From Actinomycetota bacterium (lineage in GTDB: Bacteria; Actinomycetota; UBA4738): a DNA stretch of 6,847 nt. Within the stretch, counting starts at the first letter, position 1; every line of letters begins with the position of its first letter. The stretch spans positions 1-6,847 of the forward strand of contig VAYG01000170.1 in assembly GCA_005885015.1 (NCBI GenBank), in the 5' to 3' direction. The notes beneath the pieces were generated by a model. That model was given only the letters and a program-made list of their open reading frames with translations. It was not told the origin of the DNA and ran no database searches. Of the stretch, positions 5,532 through 6,847 are shown in pieces. The position numbers and the translations under genes are program-made.

Positions 5532-5546
5532 GGCCGGATACCGGCC
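5532..5546 (+). promoter_or_regulatory. Hairpin in the nusG-rplK spacer (possible rplK leader element)
   Basis: GGCCGG (5532-5537), ATA, CCGGCC (5541-5546) form a perfect 6-bp stem with a 3-base loop in the 74-base spacer between nusG and rplK. No T tract follows, so it is not a classical terminator. It lies 26 bases before the rplK start. In many bacteria L1 represses its own operon by binding the rplK leader; whether this hairpin is part of such a site cannot be judged by eye. A second SD-like GGAGG at 5506-5510 has no start codon downstream in range. Confidence -1.
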
Positions 5547-5572
5547 GCTCGGACCGCAGGAGGTGAACGGAC

Positions 5573-6025
5573 GTGTCGAACGGTTCGGCCGCGCCGAAGA
5601 GGCGCAAGAAAGTCCAGGCGGTGGTCAAGCTCCAGATCAAGGCTGGGCAGGCCACCCCGGCGCCCCCCGTGGGCACTGCGCTGGGCCAGCATGGGGTCAA
5701 CATCATGGAGTTCTGCCGGCAGTACAACGAGGCCACCCAGCAGTACATGGGACAGGTCATCCCGGTCGAGCTCACCATCTACGAGGATCGAACCTTCTCG
5801 TTCATCACCAAGCAGCCGCCCGCAGCGGAGCTGATCAAGCAGGTGGCGGCCCTGGAGAAGGGGTCCGGCGAGCCGAACCGGAACAAGGTCGGCGCCGTCA
5901 CGCGGGAGCAGGTGCGGGCCATCGCCCAGCGGAAGATGTCCGACCTCAACGCCACCGACATCGAGGCAGCGATGAAGATCATCGAAGGCACGGCCAGGAG
6001 CATGGGCGTCGAGGTGCGGGCATGA
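5573..6025 (+). CDS. rplK: 50S ribosomal protein L11
   Basis: The 150-residue protein is full-length L11, part of the GTPase-associated centre of the large subunit. The N-terminal domain (about 14-85) holds KLQIKAGQATPAPPVGTALG (19-38), with the proline-rich turn that contacts thiostrepton/micrococcin in sensitive ribosomes, then QHGVNIMEFC. The C-terminal rRNA-binding domain (about 88-150) holds NKVGAVTREQVRAIAQRKM and the signature region SDLNATDIEAAMKIIEGTAR. The GTG start is supported by an ideal AGGAGGTGA Shine-Dalgarno at 5558-5566 with a 6-base spacer. The first 12 residues (NGSAAPKRRKK) are a short basic extension common in actinobacteria. The stop overlaps the rplA start (ATGA), so the two are translationally coupled. 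Confidence -1.
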   Translation: MSNGSAAPKRRKKVQAVVKLQIKAGQATPAPPVGTALGQHGVNIMEFCRQYNEATQQYMGQVIPVELTIYEDRTFSFITKQPPAAELIKQVAALEKGSGEPNRNKVGAVTREQVRAIAQRKMSDLNATDIEAAMKIIEGTARSMGVEVRA

Positions 6026-6703
6026 AGCGGGGGAAGCGATATGCCGCGTCCGTTCAGCAGTACGACCGGGAGCGGGAGCTCGCTCCCCAGGAGGCCATCC
6101 ACCTGCTCCGCGAGATGCCTCCGGCGAAGTTCGACGAGACGGTCGAGCTGAACTTCCGGCTGGGCGTCGATCCTCGCAAAGCCGACCAGATGGTCCGGGG
6201 GACGGTGGCCCTGCCCCACGGGACGGGACGTTCCGTCCGGGTGGCCGCCTTCGCCGCCGGCGACAAGGCCCGGGAAGCCCGGGAGGCGGGGGCGGACGTC
6301 GTGGGCGCGGAGGATCTGGTCGAGCAGGTCCTGGGCGGGAACATCGCGGGCCGGGCGGGTCTTGGGGCCGCGCGGGCTCATGCCGAACCCGAAGGCCGGG
6401 ACCGTGACCAACGACATCGGCAAGGCCATCCGGGACATCAAGGCCGGCAAGCTCGAATACCGGGTCGACCGGCAGGGCAACGTGCACATGATCATCGGCA
6501 AGCGCTCGTTCGAGGAGCAGCGCCTCCTGGAGAACTACCTGGCTGTGGTGGACGAGATCCTCAGGGCCAAGCCCTCGTCGGCGAAGGGCAAGTACCTGAA
6601 GACCGTGACGCTCTCCACGACGATGGGGCCGGGGATCCACATCGACCCCAACCGGGTCCGGGGCGTCGCGGCCGAGTCGGTCGGGTCTGCCCAGGCGGAC
6701 TGA
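6022..6703 (+). pseudogene. rplA: 50S ribosomal protein L1, broken by an internal deletion and frameshift
   Basis: Translation from the ATG at 6022 (overlapping the rplK stop, GAGGTG at 6011-6016) gives normal L1 through residue 106: VRGTVALPHGTGRSVRVAAF and later GAEDLVEQVLGG. The expected segment of about 20 residues (FDVVIASPDAM-like in E. coli) is then absent, and normal L1 resumes at 6353 in the +1-shifted frame: GRVLGPRGLMPNPKAGTVT through STTMGPGIHIDPNRVRG to a stop at 6701-6703. Only 13 bases (6340-6352) lie where about 60 are expected, so about 47 bases are missing. As written, the first frame would run on as unrelated sequence to 6771. The lost part belongs to domain II. L1 binds the 23S rRNA stalk at the E site and represses its own operon. 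Either the gene is truly broken (rplA loss is tolerated in E. coli and B. subtilis, with slow growth) or this is a consensus error. Confidence -1.
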
Positions 6704-6707
6704 CCGG

Positions 6708-6726
6708 AGCCGGCGGAGACCCGGCT
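6708..6726 (+). terminator. Hairpin after rplA, possible terminator
   Basis: AGCCGG (6708-6713), a 7-base loop and CCGGCT (6721-6726) form a perfect 6-bp GC-rich stem four bases after the rplA stop. It lies between rplA and the convergent propeller gene. No T-rich tract follows. Actinobacterial intrinsic terminators often lack one, but the short stem makes this a weak call. Confidence -1.
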
Positions 6727-6733
6727 GCCCCCG

Positions 6734-6847
6734 CTACCGAGACGGCGACCCGCCCGGGCGATACGCGGTGAGCCCGACGTGGACCGAGGCCACCAGCAGG
6801 TAGTCGTCGGCGAAGACGGGCTGAGCGAAGATGATGCTCTTGGGCCC
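6734..6847 (-). CDS. C-terminal end of a PQQ-like beta-propeller protein (partial)
   Basis: The minus-strand frame enters from the window edge and stops at TAG (6736-6734), giving 37 residues: a strand IIFAQPVFADDYLLVAS, then VHVGLTAYRP and a short GGSPSR tail. The F-x-x-x-V-x-DDYLLVAS...GLTAYR pattern is the last blade of a PQQ-like propeller, where DGYLYV...G-L-A-Y/L is typical. The gene continues beyond 6847, so length, signal peptide and function cannot be seen. It converges on rplA. It resembles in kind, but not closely in sequence, the propeller fragment at the other end of the window. Confidence -1.
   Translation of the reverse strand, partial: GPKSIIFAQPVFADDYLLVASVHVGLTAYRPGGSPSR

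Noticed and set aside
6339..6362. Programmed ribosomal frameshift in rplA
   Set aside because: A frameshift would preserve all residues, but about 20 conserved residues are absent, so sequence is missing.
5171..6640. Long open minus-strand frame (489 codons) antisense to nusG, rplK and rplA
   Set aside because: No recognisable domain and low-complexity Arg/Pro/Gly stretches. The plus strand encodes clear ribosomal proteins here.
6022..6771. rplA read as one 249-residue protein in its first frame
   Set aside because: After about residue 109 the sequence is unlike L1, while the true L1 C-terminus is plainly encoded in the shifted frame from 6353.
1..6847. CRISPR array, insertion sequence, phage or defence genes
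   Set aside because: No regularly spaced repeats, no transposase or integrase frames and no terminal inverted repeats were seen. The only tandem repeat is the short PAETA repeat in nusG.

Overview
The window is a high-GC housekeeping segment whose gene order points to an actinobacterium (Actinomycetota). The order tRNA-Thr, tRNA-Met, rpmG, MaoC-type dehydratase genes (hadA, hadB), tRNA-Trp, secE, nusG, rplK, rplA matches the well-known Mycobacterium block thrT-metT-rpmG2-hadABC-trpT-secE-nusG-rplK-rplA. A NusG with a long acidic N-terminal extension, GTG starts, TAGACT/TATACT-type -10 boxes and tRNAs without an encoded CCA agree with this. The class cannot be fixed from the sequence; compared with Mycobacterium the block is rearranged, so a deeper-branching or uncultured actinobacterium is a reasonable guess.

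Layout. At 25-372 (minus) lies the C-terminal part of a PQQ-like beta-propeller protein, apparently a fragment. At 542-942 come tRNA-Thr(GGT), tRNA-Met(CAT) and rpmG (ribosomal protein L33). At 950-1621 (minus) is a NarL/LuxR-type response regulator that converges on rpmG and diverges from the next operon. At 1716-3404 is a tight three-gene operon: an SDR-family 3-hydroxyacyl/3-oxoacyl oxidoreductase, hadA and hadB. These would carry out two consecutive steps of acyl-chain chemistry (ketoreduction and dehydration, or the reverse). At 3454-3900 (minus) is an unrecognised helical protein. A clear promoter (TTGCCC, 17 bp, TATACT) then drives tRNA-Trp(CCA) and secE-nusG, followed by rplK-rplA: a translocon subunit, a transcription elongation factor and the two L1/L11 ribosomal proteins. 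The last 114 bases are the C-terminal end of another PQQ-like propeller gene on the minus strand.

The most notable observations are defects in two genes that should be intact. rplA is missing about 47 bases in its middle, which removes about 20 conserved residues and shifts the reading frame. tRNA-Trp has a good anticodon arm and T arm, but its 5' half lacks a D-stem strand and mismatches the outer acceptor pairs. Together these suggest either local consensus/assembly errors or real decay of these copies. I found no CRISPR array, insertion sequence, phage gene or obviously new system.
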